The notes beneath the pieces are model-generated. The model had not been told where the DNA came from, searched no databases, and saw nothing but the letters and a program-made list of their open reading frames with translations. The position numbers and the translations under genes were made by a program. DNA of 30,218 bases from JAWVZB01 sp033722375 (GTDB taxonomy: Bacteria > Actinomycetota > Nitriliruptoria > Nitriliruptorales > Nitriliruptoraceae). Below are positions 14,978-23,311 of this stretch, piece by piece; positions within the stretch are counted from its first letter, which is position 1; each line of letters opens with the position of its first letter. Location of the stretch: contig JAWVZB010000029.1 of the NCBI GenBank assembly GCA_033722375.1, forward strand, positions 1-30,218, in the 5' to 3' direction.

Positions 14978-16144
14978 ATGTCGAGGGCTCGGGTCGTCGC
15001 GGTCGTCGCCGCGTTGCTCCTGACGGTCGGGGCCGTCGCAGTGGGCCTCCTCGCCCGGATCGTCAACGCGATCTCGGTGCCGGTTGCGTTGGAGAGCCTC
15101 GTGTGGCCGCTCGGCTATGCGGCCTTCGCCAGTGTCGGGGCGGTCGTGCTGTGGAAGCGGCCCCGCCACCCCATCGGGTGGATGTTCCTCGGCGCGGGCG
15201 CACTCGGGTCAGCCGGCGAAGCGGCGCTGGCGCTCGCCACGGCGAACCTCACAGGCGGAGTTCTCGGGGAGATCGCCGGATGGGTCGTCTCGTGGATCTG
15301 GGCACCCTCGATTGGGCTCACGGTCTGGAGCTTCGCGCTCTTCCCCTCAGGTTCCCCCCTGAACCGGTGGATGGGTTGGGTCGGGCGAGGCGCGTTCGCG
15401 TTGACGGTGACCATCGCGGTGTCGAACGCAGTCCTCCTCTGGCCCCAACGATCCGCCAGGCTCGTCCTTCCGGACGTCGAGGTCGAGGGCCCAGTTCTCG
15501 CCATCGTTGGGATCCTGTTCCCGCCGGTCCTCCTGGCCGCGTTGCTGGCGATCGGTGCCATGGTCGTCCGCTATCGACGATCGCGGGGCGTGGAACGCCA
15601 ACAGCTGAAGGTCCTCGCGGCTGTGGGTGTGGTCGCCGCGCCCAGCATCGTGCTCAGCGAGACCGTTCTCACCGACGGGCTCCCCTACACCATCCTCAGT
15701 GTCCTCGGCGCCCCGACGTGGTTCGCGGTGGCAGCTGGGGTGGCGATCCTCCGTTACCGCTTGTTCGACATCGACCGGATCATCAGCCGGACTGTGTCCT
15801 ACGCGGCTGTGACCGCGATCCTGGTGGGTGTCTATGCCGGCGGGGTGCTGGGTCTCGGGGCGCTGGCTCGCGCGGTGACCGGTGAGACCGGTGACCTGGT
15901 CGTGGCGCTCTCGACGTTGCTGGTGGCTGCGCTCTTCGCGCCGTTGCGACGCCGGGTCCAAGCCATCGTTGACCGCCGTTTCAACCGCACCCGTGCGGAT
16001 GCCTGGCGGACCAGCGAGGAGTTCGGTCGCCGCCTGCGACAGGAGGTCGAGATCGCGGCCGTGAGCCGCGATCTGCGGGCACTCGTCACGCAGGCCATCG
16101 AGCCGGCGTGGGTCTCGCTCGCAACCGTCAGGAGACGATCGTGA
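14978..16144 (+). CDS. polytopic membrane sensor-like protein, paralogue B (first array gene)
   Basis: A 388-residue membrane protein starting at ATG 14978, with GAGGAAGG seven bases upstream. The longer frame from 14855 would overlap the regulator gene and is not supported. Family marks are KRPRHPIGWMFLG, ALFPSGSPLNRW, RYRRSRGVERQQLK, RYRLFDIDRIISRTVSY, GDLVVALSTLLVAALF and VDRRFNRTRADAWRT. The usual ending is altered: it closes as WVSLATVRRRS, so the juxtamembrane helix has drifted from the RYDA consensus. It leads a run of eight overlapping genes and is divergent from the BTAD regulator. Function is unknown; a sensory role is inferred from family architecture. Confidence 0.82.
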   Translation: MSRARVVAVVAALLLTVGAVAVGLLARIVNAISVPVALESLVWPLGYAAFASVGAVVLWKRPRHPIGWMFLGAGALGSAGEAALALATANLTGGVLGEIAGWVVSWIWAPSIGLTVWSFALFPSGSPLNRWMGWVGRGAFALTVTIAVSNAVLLWPQRSARLVLPDVEVEGPVLAIVGILFPPVLLAALLAIGAMVVRYRRSRGVERQQLKVLAAVGVVAAPSIVLSETVLTDGLPYTILSVLGAPTWFAVAAGVAILRYRLFDIDRIISRTVSYAAVTAILVGVYAGGVLGLGALARAVTGETGDLVVALSTLLVAALFAPLRRRVQAIVDRRFNRTRADAWRTSEEFGRRLRQEVEIAAVSRDLRALVTQAIEPAWVSLATVRRRS

Positions 16145-17343
16145 TCTGGAGACGCTCTGTCGCGCTCGCGGTCATGTCGCTCGCCGTCGTGAACATCGTC
16201 GTGTTCGTGACATCCAGCTGGGGGACCCAGGAGTTCGTCCAGCACCTCATGCTCGGCCCGGCGTTCCTGGCCTACCCCGCCGTCGCGCTCGCGATCCTGT
16301 GGCGTCGCTCCCACCCGGTCGCCTGGATCCTCTTGATCCTCGGGGTGCTGGTTGGTCCGCTCCAACTCGTCAGCACGTTCCTCCTCGAGCGCCCCGCCCC
16401 GATCAGTGGGACCACTGGGTGGCGGATCGCGACGGTGGCGTCGGCGATCCCTTTCCCACTCTTCGCGACACTGCTGCCCGCCCTGGGCCTCCGGTTCCCG
16501 ACCGGGCGAGCGCTGAGTCACAGGTGGAGATGGCTCGAGCTCGCGTACGCGGTCGGCGTCGTCGCGGTCCTGATGGGCATGATGCTGACGCCGATGATCC
16601 GGGGTGGGCCCGCCGGGGGGCCTCATTGGCTCCTCGGGAACCCGCTGTCGGAGTCGTGGACCGAAGCGATCCGCAAGGACCTGGAGCTCGTGGCCGGCGC
16701 GACGCTCTTCCCAGCGATCGTCCTGTCCATCGCCTCGATCGTCATCCGCTTCCGCCGATCCGCCGGTGTCGAGCGCCAGCAGATGCGCTGGATGGCCTAC
16801 TCGCTGCTCGGCGTGCTGGTCACCTGGCCGCTGGCAGCGGGGGCGGCGTTCCTGGTCTTCGGCGAGGATGGCATGCAGGCCGTCGCCGGCTTCTGGTCGA
16901 TCCTCGTGCTCGTTGTGCCTGCCGTCGGCATCGGGGTGGCGGTTACGCGGCACCGGCTGTACGACCTGGACCGGATCGTCAGCCGAACGCTCTCCTACAC
17001 CGTGCTGGCGGCACTGCTCGCGGCCGCCTATGCGGGCTCGGTCGTGGGCCTCAGCGCGGTGGTGAGGTCCGTGTCGGGCGGCTCGAGCGATCTGGTCGTC
17101 GCCCTCTCGACGTTGCTGGTCGCGGCCCTGTTCCAGCCCGTTCGTGGTCGCGTGCAGGCGGTCGTCGAACGGCGGTTCAACCGCCGGCGCTACGACGCGC
17201 AGAGGACGCTGGAGTCGTTCGGTCGGTCGCTGCGGGACGAGCTCGACGCGGGCGCGTTGGTCGCGTCGCTGCACGAGGTCGCCGCAACGAGTCTGCAGCC
17301 GTCCCTCGTGTCGGTGCAACTGGTCCGCGGAGTGGGTCCATGA
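16141..17343 (+). CDS. polytopic membrane sensor-like protein, paralogue C
   Basis: A 400-residue membrane protein that starts at GTG 16141, overlapping the preceding TGA (GTGA), with AGGAGA upstream. Marks are RRSHPVAWILLILG, LRFPTGRALSHRWRW, RFRRSAGVERQQMRW, RHRLYDLDRIVSRTLSY, SDLVVALSTLLVAALFQPV and ERRFNRRRYDAQRT, then LVSVQLV near the end. Its C-terminal third is very like paralogue D, at both protein and DNA level, which suggests the most recent duplication in the array. The N-terminal and middle segments differ much more, as expected if they define the sensed signal. Confidence 0.82.
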   Translation: MIWRRSVALAVMSLAVVNIVVFVTSSWGTQEFVQHLMLGPAFLAYPAVALAILWRRSHPVAWILLILGVLVGPLQLVSTFLLERPAPISGTTGWRIATVASAIPFPLFATLLPALGLRFPTGRALSHRWRWLELAYAVGVVAVLMGMMLTPMIRGGPAGGPHWLLGNPLSESWTEAIRKDLELVAGATLFPAIVLSIASIVIRFRRSAGVERQQMRWMAYSLLGVLVTWPLAAGAAFLVFGEDGMQAVAGFWSILVLVVPAVGIGVAVTRHRLYDLDRIVSRTLSYTVLAALLAAAYAGSVVGLSAVVRSVSGGSSDLVVALSTLLVAALFQPVRGRVQAVVERRFNRRRYDAQRTLESFGRSLRDELDAGALVASLHEVAATSLQPSLVSVQLVRGVGP

Positions 17344-18536
17344 TCAGCCACATCGAACGGCTGGCGGATCGGCACGGTGGGCTGCTGGCGACGGTCCTCG
17401 GTGTCGCTGCAGCAGGCTCGACGTCCTCGGGGATCGTGCTCGCTTCGCTGAACGGCAACCCGATCGGTGACAGCTCGGTCGGGTTCTCACTGCCGTTCGT
17501 GTCCTTCGCTGTGGTCGGGGCGGTGATCGTCTGGAAGCGCCCGCGCAACGCCGTCGGGTGGCTGCTTGCCCTCGGCTCGCTGGCGATCCTGACCTATGGC
17601 GCATCCGAGGAGTACGCCAGATACGGGTTGATCACACGCCCCAGTGCCCTCCCGGGAGCGTCGATCGCCACGTGGTTCCGAGTGGCCTTATGGGTTCCCG
17701 CCGCCGCGGTCACGATCGTCTACCTGCCCCTCCTGTTTCCGAGCGGACGTCTGCCTTCCGATCGTTGGCGATTCGTGGCGTGGGGAGCGGGGGCCGCCAC
17801 TGTGGTGCTCGTCGCGGTGCAGTGGATCGCGGCGTGGCCGCACCAAGGCCCGGTGCTGCTCGATCCCCAAGAAGCCTGGATCGAACACGCCCCTCTCGCG
17901 AGTGCCATCGAGTACGTGTTCTCGCTGCTGCTTCTGTCTGGCATCGCCTCGATCGCGTCGCTGTTCGTTCGGTTTCGTCGCGCAGCGCGGGCCGAGCAGC
18001 TTCAGATCAAGTGGGTGCTGTTCAGCCTCGGATCGTTCCTCGCCGCGCTCATCGGTGACATGCTCGCCCCGTTCGAGACGGGCCCATGGCCGTTCGCGGC
18101 GGTGATCCTGGTCGCGATCTCGTTCCTCGTGTCCATCCTGCGGTTCCGGTTGTACGAGATCGACCGACTCGTGAGCCGCACCGTCACCTATGTGATGGTC
18201 GTGACCGCGCTGGTCGGGGTGTACGCGGTCTCCGTACTAGGCCTTGGCGCCGCCGCCCGCGTGATCAGCGGTGAGTCGAGTGATCTGGTGGTCGCCCTGT
18301 CGACGTTGCTGGTCGCGGCCCTCTTCCAACCCGTCCGCCGTCGCGTCCAGGCCGCCGTGGAGCGGCGCTTCAACCGGCGTCGGTACGACGCGCAACAGAC
18401 GCTGGACTCCTTCGGTCGGTCGTTGCGGGACGAACTCGACAGTTCGGCGTTGGTGGCGTCCCTACGCGATGCGACGGCAACAACGCTGCACCCCTCACTC
18501 GTGTCCGTCCACCTCGTCCGAGGAGATGCCACCTGA
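17340..18536 (+). CDS. polytopic membrane sensor-like protein, paralogue D
   Basis: A 398-residue protein starting at ATG 17340 in an ATGA overlap. It shows about nine hydrophobic segments. KRPRNAVGW is at 66-74, FPSG at 133-136, RFRLYEIDRLVSR at 268-280, the hydrophobic SDLVVALSTLLVAALF from 314 and RRFNRRRYDA at 342-351. The last 50 residues form a soluble helix and strand ending LVSVHLVRG. No histidine kinase, cyclase or phosphatase domain follows. It is the closest relative of paralogue C. Its function is unknown beyond a probable role as a membrane input module. Confidence 0.82.
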   Translation: MISHIERLADRHGGLLATVLGVAAAGSTSSGIVLASLNGNPIGDSSVGFSLPFVSFAVVGAVIVWKRPRNAVGWLLALGSLAILTYGASEEYARYGLITRPSALPGASIATWFRVALWVPAAAVTIVYLPLLFPSGRLPSDRWRFVAWGAGAATVVLVAVQWIAAWPHQGPVLLDPQEAWIEHAPLASAIEYVFSLLLLSGIASIASLFVRFRRAARAEQLQIKWVLFSLGSFLAALIGDMLAPFETGPWPFAAVILVAISFLVSILRFRLYEIDRLVSRTVTYVMVVTALVGVYAVSVLGLGAAARVISGESSDLVVALSTLLVAALFQPVRRRVQAAVERRFNRRRYDAQQTLDSFGRSLRDELDSSALVASLRDATATTLHPSLVSVHLVRGDAT

Positions 18537-19753
18537 TGGTTTCCGAAGCTGAACGTGCGGCCGCAGCCATCCTGGCGTTTGCGGTCGTCGCGACGATGGT
18601 TGCTGGGCTCATCTGGATGCCGATAGTGATGCCAGAAGAAACCATCCCTGCGCGGTTGATCTCGGTGGCGTTCGCGATCGTCGGGGCGATCGCGGTCCGG
18701 AAGCCTGAAGGTCGGGCGATGGGATGGCTCATGGTCGCGATCGGGGTGTCCGGCATCGTCCTAGACACCGGGTACAGCTACGCCGAGCTCTGGGCAGCGG
18801 ACCCTGACCGGTGGGTCGGTGGCGACTGGGCAACCGTCACCTCTGATGTCATGGGACAGGTCAACTCCATCCTCATGTTCCTCTTCCTGCCGGTGCTGTT
18901 TCCCACGGGACGACCTGCAGGTCGCCGATGGTCGATCGTCCTCCGCGCCGCGGTTGGTCTCGCAGTCATCTCGTGTCTCGGGATCCTCTTCGCGCCGGAC
19001 AACTATCTGGACCAGGACGAGCTCGCGGTGGGCGCCAATCCGCTTGGGCTGCTCGACGGCGATGTGGTGACCCCGATCATCGCGGTGAGCTCCATCGCAC
19101 TGCTGGTACTGGCTGTGGCCGCCATCGTGGGCTTCATCCGCCGGTTCCTCGGTGCGTCTGGTCTCGCTCGTCTGCAGATGAAGTGGCTGGCTCTCGGGCT
19201 TGGAGCGACCCTTGCGGGCTTCATTCTGATACTGACTGTCTCCGGACTGTCGATGCTGACAGGAGGGCGCCTCGACGTTCCCGAGCCGGTCATCGACGCG
19301 TTGTTCGGGCTGTCGGTGATGTGCGTGCCTGTGGGAGCAGGCATCGCGGTCACGCGCTATCGCTTGTACGAGATCGACCGGGTCGTCTCTCGGAGCGCCA
19401 CCTACGCCACCGTCGTGGTGGTGCTGGCCGCTATCTACGTCGGCGCGGTGCTCGGCCTTGGCGCAGTGGGGCAGGCGGCGTTCGGCGACGAGAGCAACGA
19501 CCTGACCGTCGCGCTGTCCACGCTGCTCGTCGCAGCCGCCTTCCAGCCGGTGCGTGCTCGAGTGCGGGGGGTCATCGACCGGCGCTTCAACCGCCGGCGT
19601 TACGACGCGGGCCAGGAGGTCGAGCGGTTCGGGGGTCGTCTCCGCGACAGCCTCGCGCTCGAGGATGTCGTGAGCGAGACGGTCGGCGTTGCGGGGCGCA
19701 CCGTGCAGCCCGTCGGTGCATCCCTGTGGCTTCGCGAGGGGGCAGCACCATGA
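18536..19753 (+). CDS. polytopic membrane sensor-like protein, paralogue E
   Basis: A 405-residue membrane protein starting at ATG 18536, overlapping the previous stop by one base (TGATG). It has a hydrophobic N-terminus, RKPEGRAMGW, LFPTGRPAGRRW, a GLARLQMKW loop in place of the usual ERQQ version, RYRLYEIDRVVSRSATY, NDLTVALSTLLVAAAF and DRRFNRRRYDAGQEV, ending GASLWLREG. The ending matches the SLWLR-type close common in this family. Compared with C and D the membrane half is strongly diverged. Confidence 0.82.
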   Translation: MVSEAERAAAAILAFAVVATMVAGLIWMPIVMPEETIPARLISVAFAIVGAIAVRKPEGRAMGWLMVAIGVSGIVLDTGYSYAELWAADPDRWVGGDWATVTSDVMGQVNSILMFLFLPVLFPTGRPAGRRWSIVLRAAVGLAVISCLGILFAPDNYLDQDELAVGANPLGLLDGDVVTPIIAVSSIALLVLAVAAIVGFIRRFLGASGLARLQMKWLALGLGATLAGFILILTVSGLSMLTGGRLDVPEPVIDALFGLSVMCVPVGAGIAVTRYRLYEIDRVVSRSATYATVVVVLAAIYVGAVLGLGAVGQAAFGDESNDLTVALSTLLVAAAFQPVRARVRGVIDRRFNRRRYDAGQEVERFGGRLRDSLALEDVVSETVGVAGRTVQPVGASLWLREGAAP

Positions 19754-20964
19754 GCATCATCCTCCGCCGAGCCGTGCTGATCGGGCTGGTCCTCCTCGGA
19801 CTGGCGCTGTGGGGCTGGGGGTTCGTCGTCGCCTTCGAGTTGAAGTCGCTCGGGGCGACATCGGGCGGCGAGGACCCGATCATCAGCGCCCTCTGGCAGA
19901 CGTCTCTCCTGGGGTTCCTCGGGGTCGGGGCGCTGCTCGTTGAGAAGCGACCGAACAACCCGATCGGATGGGTGCTCCTCGTGACGCCGATCCTCTTCTG
20001 GAGTCCGGTCTCCGAAGCGGTCGAGCTGAGCCGGGCAAGAGGGGACGCCCCCTCGACGCTCGCGGTCCAGGTCAACTGGCTGATGCACGGGCTCGGCAGC
20101 CCGCTGCTCCTCCTCACCGCGCTGTTCCTTCTCCTGGCCTTCCCCAACGGTGAGTTCACCGCGCTCGGGCGTCGCATCCTCCGGATCGCGGTGCCGGTCA
20201 CGGGTCTCACGATCCCCGTGCGCCTCATCGCCCCCGGCCCGATGGACGGTGCTGCCCTGCCGAACCCGCATGCGATCGATGCGCTGGGGGATCTGGGGGC
20301 CGTCCTGCAGGGCGCCGGGGAAGTCGTGGCTCTCCTGGTCCTGCCGGCGCTCTGGGACCTCGTACGCCGCTACCGGATGTCTCGAGGTGCCGAGCGGCAG
20401 CAGTTCCGCTGGGTGGTCCGTGCGATCGTCGCGGCGCCGATCGCCTTCCTCGTCGTCGTGCCGTTGGGCGAGGCGCTGTTCCCCAAGGAGATCTCGCAGT
20501 ACACCGATCTACTCGGGATCTGGCTGGCGATGGGGTCGATCAGCGCCGCCTTCGGGGTGTCGATCCTGCGGTACCGGTTGTGGGACATCGATCGCGTCGT
20601 CAGCCGCACCGTCGCCTACACGCTCGTGATGCTGCTGCTCGTGGGCGTCTACCTCGCATCAGTGCTGGCGATCCAGTCGATCAGCCGACCGCTGGCTGGC
20701 GACTCCGATCTCGCGGTCGCTGTATCGACGCTCCTCGCCGCGGCGCTCTTCCAACCTGTTCGTCGCCGCGTGACCTCGTTCGTGGATCGCCGGTTCAACC
20801 GCATCCGTTACGACGCCGAGCAGACGGTGGGTGCGTTCGCGGGGCAACTGCGGGACGAGTTGGATCTCGGGGCGCTCCGCGACGAGTTGCTCAGGACGAC
20901 GTCCGGCGCGCTCGGTCCGGCCCACTGCACGTTGTTGATGCCAGCACCGGAGGGCAGGAAGTGA
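19750..20964 (+). CDS. polytopic membrane sensor-like protein, paralogue F
   Basis: A 404-residue protein with ATG 19750 in an ATGA overlap. Marks are KRPNNPIGWVLL, LAFPNGEFTALGRR, RYRMSRGAERQQFRW, RYRLWDIDRVVSRTVAY, SDLAVAVSTLLAAALFQPV and DRRFNRIRYDAEQTV. The loop carries Trp where others have Tyr (RLWDID). It ends PAHCTLLM rather than SLWLR. The gene has the same layout as its neighbours and no output domain. Confidence 0.82.
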   Translation: MSIILRRAVLIGLVLLGLALWGWGFVVAFELKSLGATSGGEDPIISALWQTSLLGFLGVGALLVEKRPNNPIGWVLLVTPILFWSPVSEAVELSRARGDAPSTLAVQVNWLMHGLGSPLLLLTALFLLLAFPNGEFTALGRRILRIAVPVTGLTIPVRLIAPGPMDGAALPNPHAIDALGDLGAVLQGAGEVVALLVLPALWDLVRRYRMSRGAERQQFRWVVRAIVAAPIAFLVVVPLGEALFPKEISQYTDLLGIWLAMGSISAAFGVSILRYRLWDIDRVVSRTVAYTLVMLLLVGVYLASVLAIQSISRPLAGDSDLAVAVSTLLAAALFQPVRRRVTSFVDRRFNRIRYDAEQTVGAFAGQLRDELDLGALRDELLRTTSGALGPAHCTLLMPAPEGRK

Positions 20965-22181
20965 ACCGGCCCAAGCGCGTGTTGGCGCTGATCCTCGCCG
21001 CCGAGTCCTACGTGCTGATGATCGCCCTCGGGGTGGGTGGCCTGACCGAGGTGATGGGTGCCCCGAGCCCCGTGTTGTTGTTCTTCGAGGAGGCCGGCTT
21101 CTTCTTCGCCTTCGCCGGGTTCCCCCTGGTCGGATGGCTGATCCTCGCCAAACGTCCGGAGAACCGGATCGGATGGGTGGTTCTGCTCGTCGGCGGCACC
21201 CTCTACAACGCTCTCGGGATGATGGAGATCACCGACCGCGGATTCCGGTCGGGGACGTTGAGTGGCGTCGTCGTCTGGCTGGCATCCGTCCAGAACGCCT
21301 GGCTGCCCGTGCTCGTGATCGGGCTCTTCGTTTGGTTCCTGGTGCTGTTCCCCGACGGCACCCCCACTCGGAGCGGCTGGATCGTCGGGAGGATCGCTCT
21401 CGTGGTCGGGGTCGCGCTCGGGACCGCTCGCCTGCTGCGGCCGGGTCCCCTCGACCTCAGCGAGGACGTGGTGGTCGATAACGCATTCGGGATCGACAGC
21501 CTGATGTGGCTCGACGTGTTCGTGCCCCTCGGCACGTTGCTCTTGCTCGCGTGCGCCTTGTTCTCCTTCGGCTCGCTGGTGCGTCGCTACCGCGACGCCG
21601 GGCCGTTGGTGCGCAAGCAGGTGCAATGGGTCGTCACCCCGTTGGGCGCATTCGCCGTTCTGTTCGTGACGGGCGTGGTCCTTTCCGAGGCGCAGCCTGA
21701 CCTGCGACTCCCCGCGACGATCATCATCATGTCGGGCTTCCTCGTCGGTTTCCTCGGGATGGCGGCCGGCATCGGCGTTGCGGTCTTCCGTTACCGCCTC
21801 TACGAGATCGACCGGATCGTCAGCCGCACCGCGGGGTACGGGGTGGTCGTGGCGATCCTCGTGGGGGTCTACGCAGGGTCCGTGCTCGGTCTGGGTGCGG
21901 TCGCACGTGCGATCACCGGCGAGAGCGGGGATCTCGTCGTTGCGCTGTCGACCTTGCTCGTCGCCGCGCTGTTCCGGCCGGTCGCGGCCCGGGTGCGCGA
22001 CCAGGTCGATCGCCGCTTCAACCGGTCCCGCTACGACGCGGCTCGGACCGTCGATGCGTTCGCGCATCGACTCCGCGACGAGGTCGATGTGGTTCGACTG
22101 TCCAACGAGGTTCGGGGGACCGTTGCGCGGGTCTTGGCGCCCCGCTCGGTGGCGCTCTGGGTCAGGGAGGGTGGCACATGA
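20961..22181 (+). CDS. polytopic membrane sensor-like protein, paralogue G
   Basis: A 406-residue protein with GTG 20961 in a GTGA overlap and GGAGGGCAGGAA just upstream. Marks are KRPENRIGWVVLLVG, LFPDGTPTRSGW, RYRDAGPLVRKQVQW (a variant of the ERQQ loop), RYRLYEIDRIVSRTAGY, GDLVVALSTLLVAALFRPV and DRRFNRSRYDAART, ending SVALWVREG. The region between the third and fourth hydrophobic segments has no close match in the other copies. Confidence 0.82.
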   Translation: MNRPKRVLALILAAESYVLMIALGVGGLTEVMGAPSPVLLFFEEAGFFFAFAGFPLVGWLILAKRPENRIGWVVLLVGGTLYNALGMMEITDRGFRSGTLSGVVVWLASVQNAWLPVLVIGLFVWFLVLFPDGTPTRSGWIVGRIALVVGVALGTARLLRPGPLDLSEDVVVDNAFGIDSLMWLDVFVPLGTLLLLACALFSFGSLVRRYRDAGPLVRKQVQWVVTPLGAFAVLFVTGVVLSEAQPDLRLPATIIIMSGFLVGFLGMAAGIGVAVFRYRLYEIDRIVSRTAGYGVVVAILVGVYAGSVLGLGAVARAITGESGDLVVALSTLLVAALFRPVAARVRDQVDRRFNRSRYDAARTVDAFAHRLRDEVDVVRLSNEVRGTVARVLAPRSVALWVREGGT

Positions 22182-23311
22182 CGGGCCGGCGGGGTGCACG
22201 ATCCCGGGTGGTGGCACCCCTCGTCGTCGTGGGCTGCGTGACGGCGGAAGTGTTCGTGATCGCTGTCGGTGAGTGGCATCTGACTCCGGCCACGCTGGGG
22301 ATCGTGTTCGCCACGCTCGGCGCGATCATCACCTGGCGGGTTCCGGGCCACCGTTTCGGCCCCTTGTACCTGGCGATCGCGGCCGTATCGGCAGCGTTCC
22401 AGGTGACCAACCACCTCGAGCCCGGTGCTCTGGCCGGATGGGGTTATCTGGTGGCGGCTTCGGGATGGGCCGTGCCGAGCCTTCTCGCGGTCACCTTCGG
22501 GTTGTTGCTGCTCCCCGATGGCCGACTGCCCTCACCACGCTGGCGCTGGCTGCTTCGGTCAGCGACCGTGTGCGTCGCCGTCACGGTTCTGGCGATGCCC
22601 TTCGACCCGGAATCGCCGACGGAGAGTGTGTCGCCTCTCGGTGTCCTGCCCCAGACCGTCTTCGACGTCGCACTGCTCGTCATCGTCGTGACCTTCCTGG
22701 CGTCCTTCATCGGGGGTATCGCTGCCGTGATCGTTCGCTTCCGCAGGGCCGACGACCCCCGGGTCAGGCGCCAGCTCCAACTGGTCGCGTTCGCTGGCGT
22801 GGTGGCACTCATGCTCTACCTGGCGTCCGATGCGATCACGTCCACCGGGTGGGTCGGATACGACCTGCTCGTCACCGTTGCCCTCGGACTGATCCCCGTT
22901 GCGGTCACCATCGGCATCGTGCGACACGGCATGTTCGACATCGATCGTCTCGTGAGCCGGGCGGTCTCGTACGTGATCGTCTCGGGGATCCTGGCGGCGG
23001 TGTACGGATCGATCGTCCTGGTGCCGACCACGTTGCTTGGGTCGACTGACGTCCCCGACCTCGCGGTCGCTGGTGCAACCCTCGTCGCGGCAGCGATCTT
23101 CCGCCCCGTCCGCTCCAGGACCCAGGCGTTGGTGGACCGCCGCTTCAACCGGGCACGCTACGACGCTGACCGAACGCTGGAGGCGTTCGGGGCGACCCTC
23201 CGGAACGAGGTTCAGCTCGAGAGTCTCGGGCACGATCTCCGCTCCGCGGTCGGGGTGACAGTGGCTCCAACGCACGTCTCCCTCTGGCTCACCGAGGGGG
23301 GCGGAACGTGA
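22178..23311 (+). CDS. polytopic membrane sensor-like protein, paralogue H
   Basis: The shortest array member at 377 residues, with ATG 22178 in an ATGA overlap. Its signature is partly relaxed: WRVPGHRFGPLYL replaces the P-x-x-x-GW turn, LLLPDGRLPSPRW replaces FPxG, and RHGMFDIDRLVSRAVSY replaces RYRLYDIDR. The C-terminal VDRRFNRARYDADRT and THVSLWLTEG are well kept. The hydrophobic segments before the C-terminal helix are all present, so it appears intact rather than decayed. Confidence 0.82.
   Translation: MTGRRGARSRVVAPLVVVGCVTAEVFVIAVGEWHLTPATLGIVFATLGAIITWRVPGHRFGPLYLAIAAVSAAFQVTNHLEPGALAGWGYLVAASGWAVPSLLAVTFGLLLLPDGRLPSPRWRWLLRSATVCVAVTVLAMPFDPESPTESVSPLGVLPQTVFDVALLVIVVTFLASFIGGIAAVIVRFRRADDPRVRRQLQLVAFAGVVALMLYLASDAITSTGWVGYDLLVTVALGLIPVAVTIGIVRHGMFDIDRLVSRAVSYVIVSGILAAVYGSIVLVPTTLLGSTDVPDLAVAGATLVAAAIFRPVRSRTQALVDRRFNRARYDADRTLEAFGATLRNEVQLESLGHDLRSAVGVTVAPTHVSLWLTEGGGT

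Noticed and set aside
14933..15169. N-terminal extension of the BTAD regulator to an ATG at 15169
   Set aside because: It would overlap the divergent membrane gene by nearly 200 bases, its residues are low-complexity and charged, and GTG 14932 has a good ribosome site.
15832..17319. 495-codon minus-strand frame opposite paralogues B and C
   Set aside because: Composition is rich in Arg, Asp and His, as expected for the antisense of membrane genes, and it has no domain.
20808..22217. 469-codon minus-strand frame opposite paralogues F and G
   Set aside because: Same antisense composition, with no ribosome site or recognisable motif.
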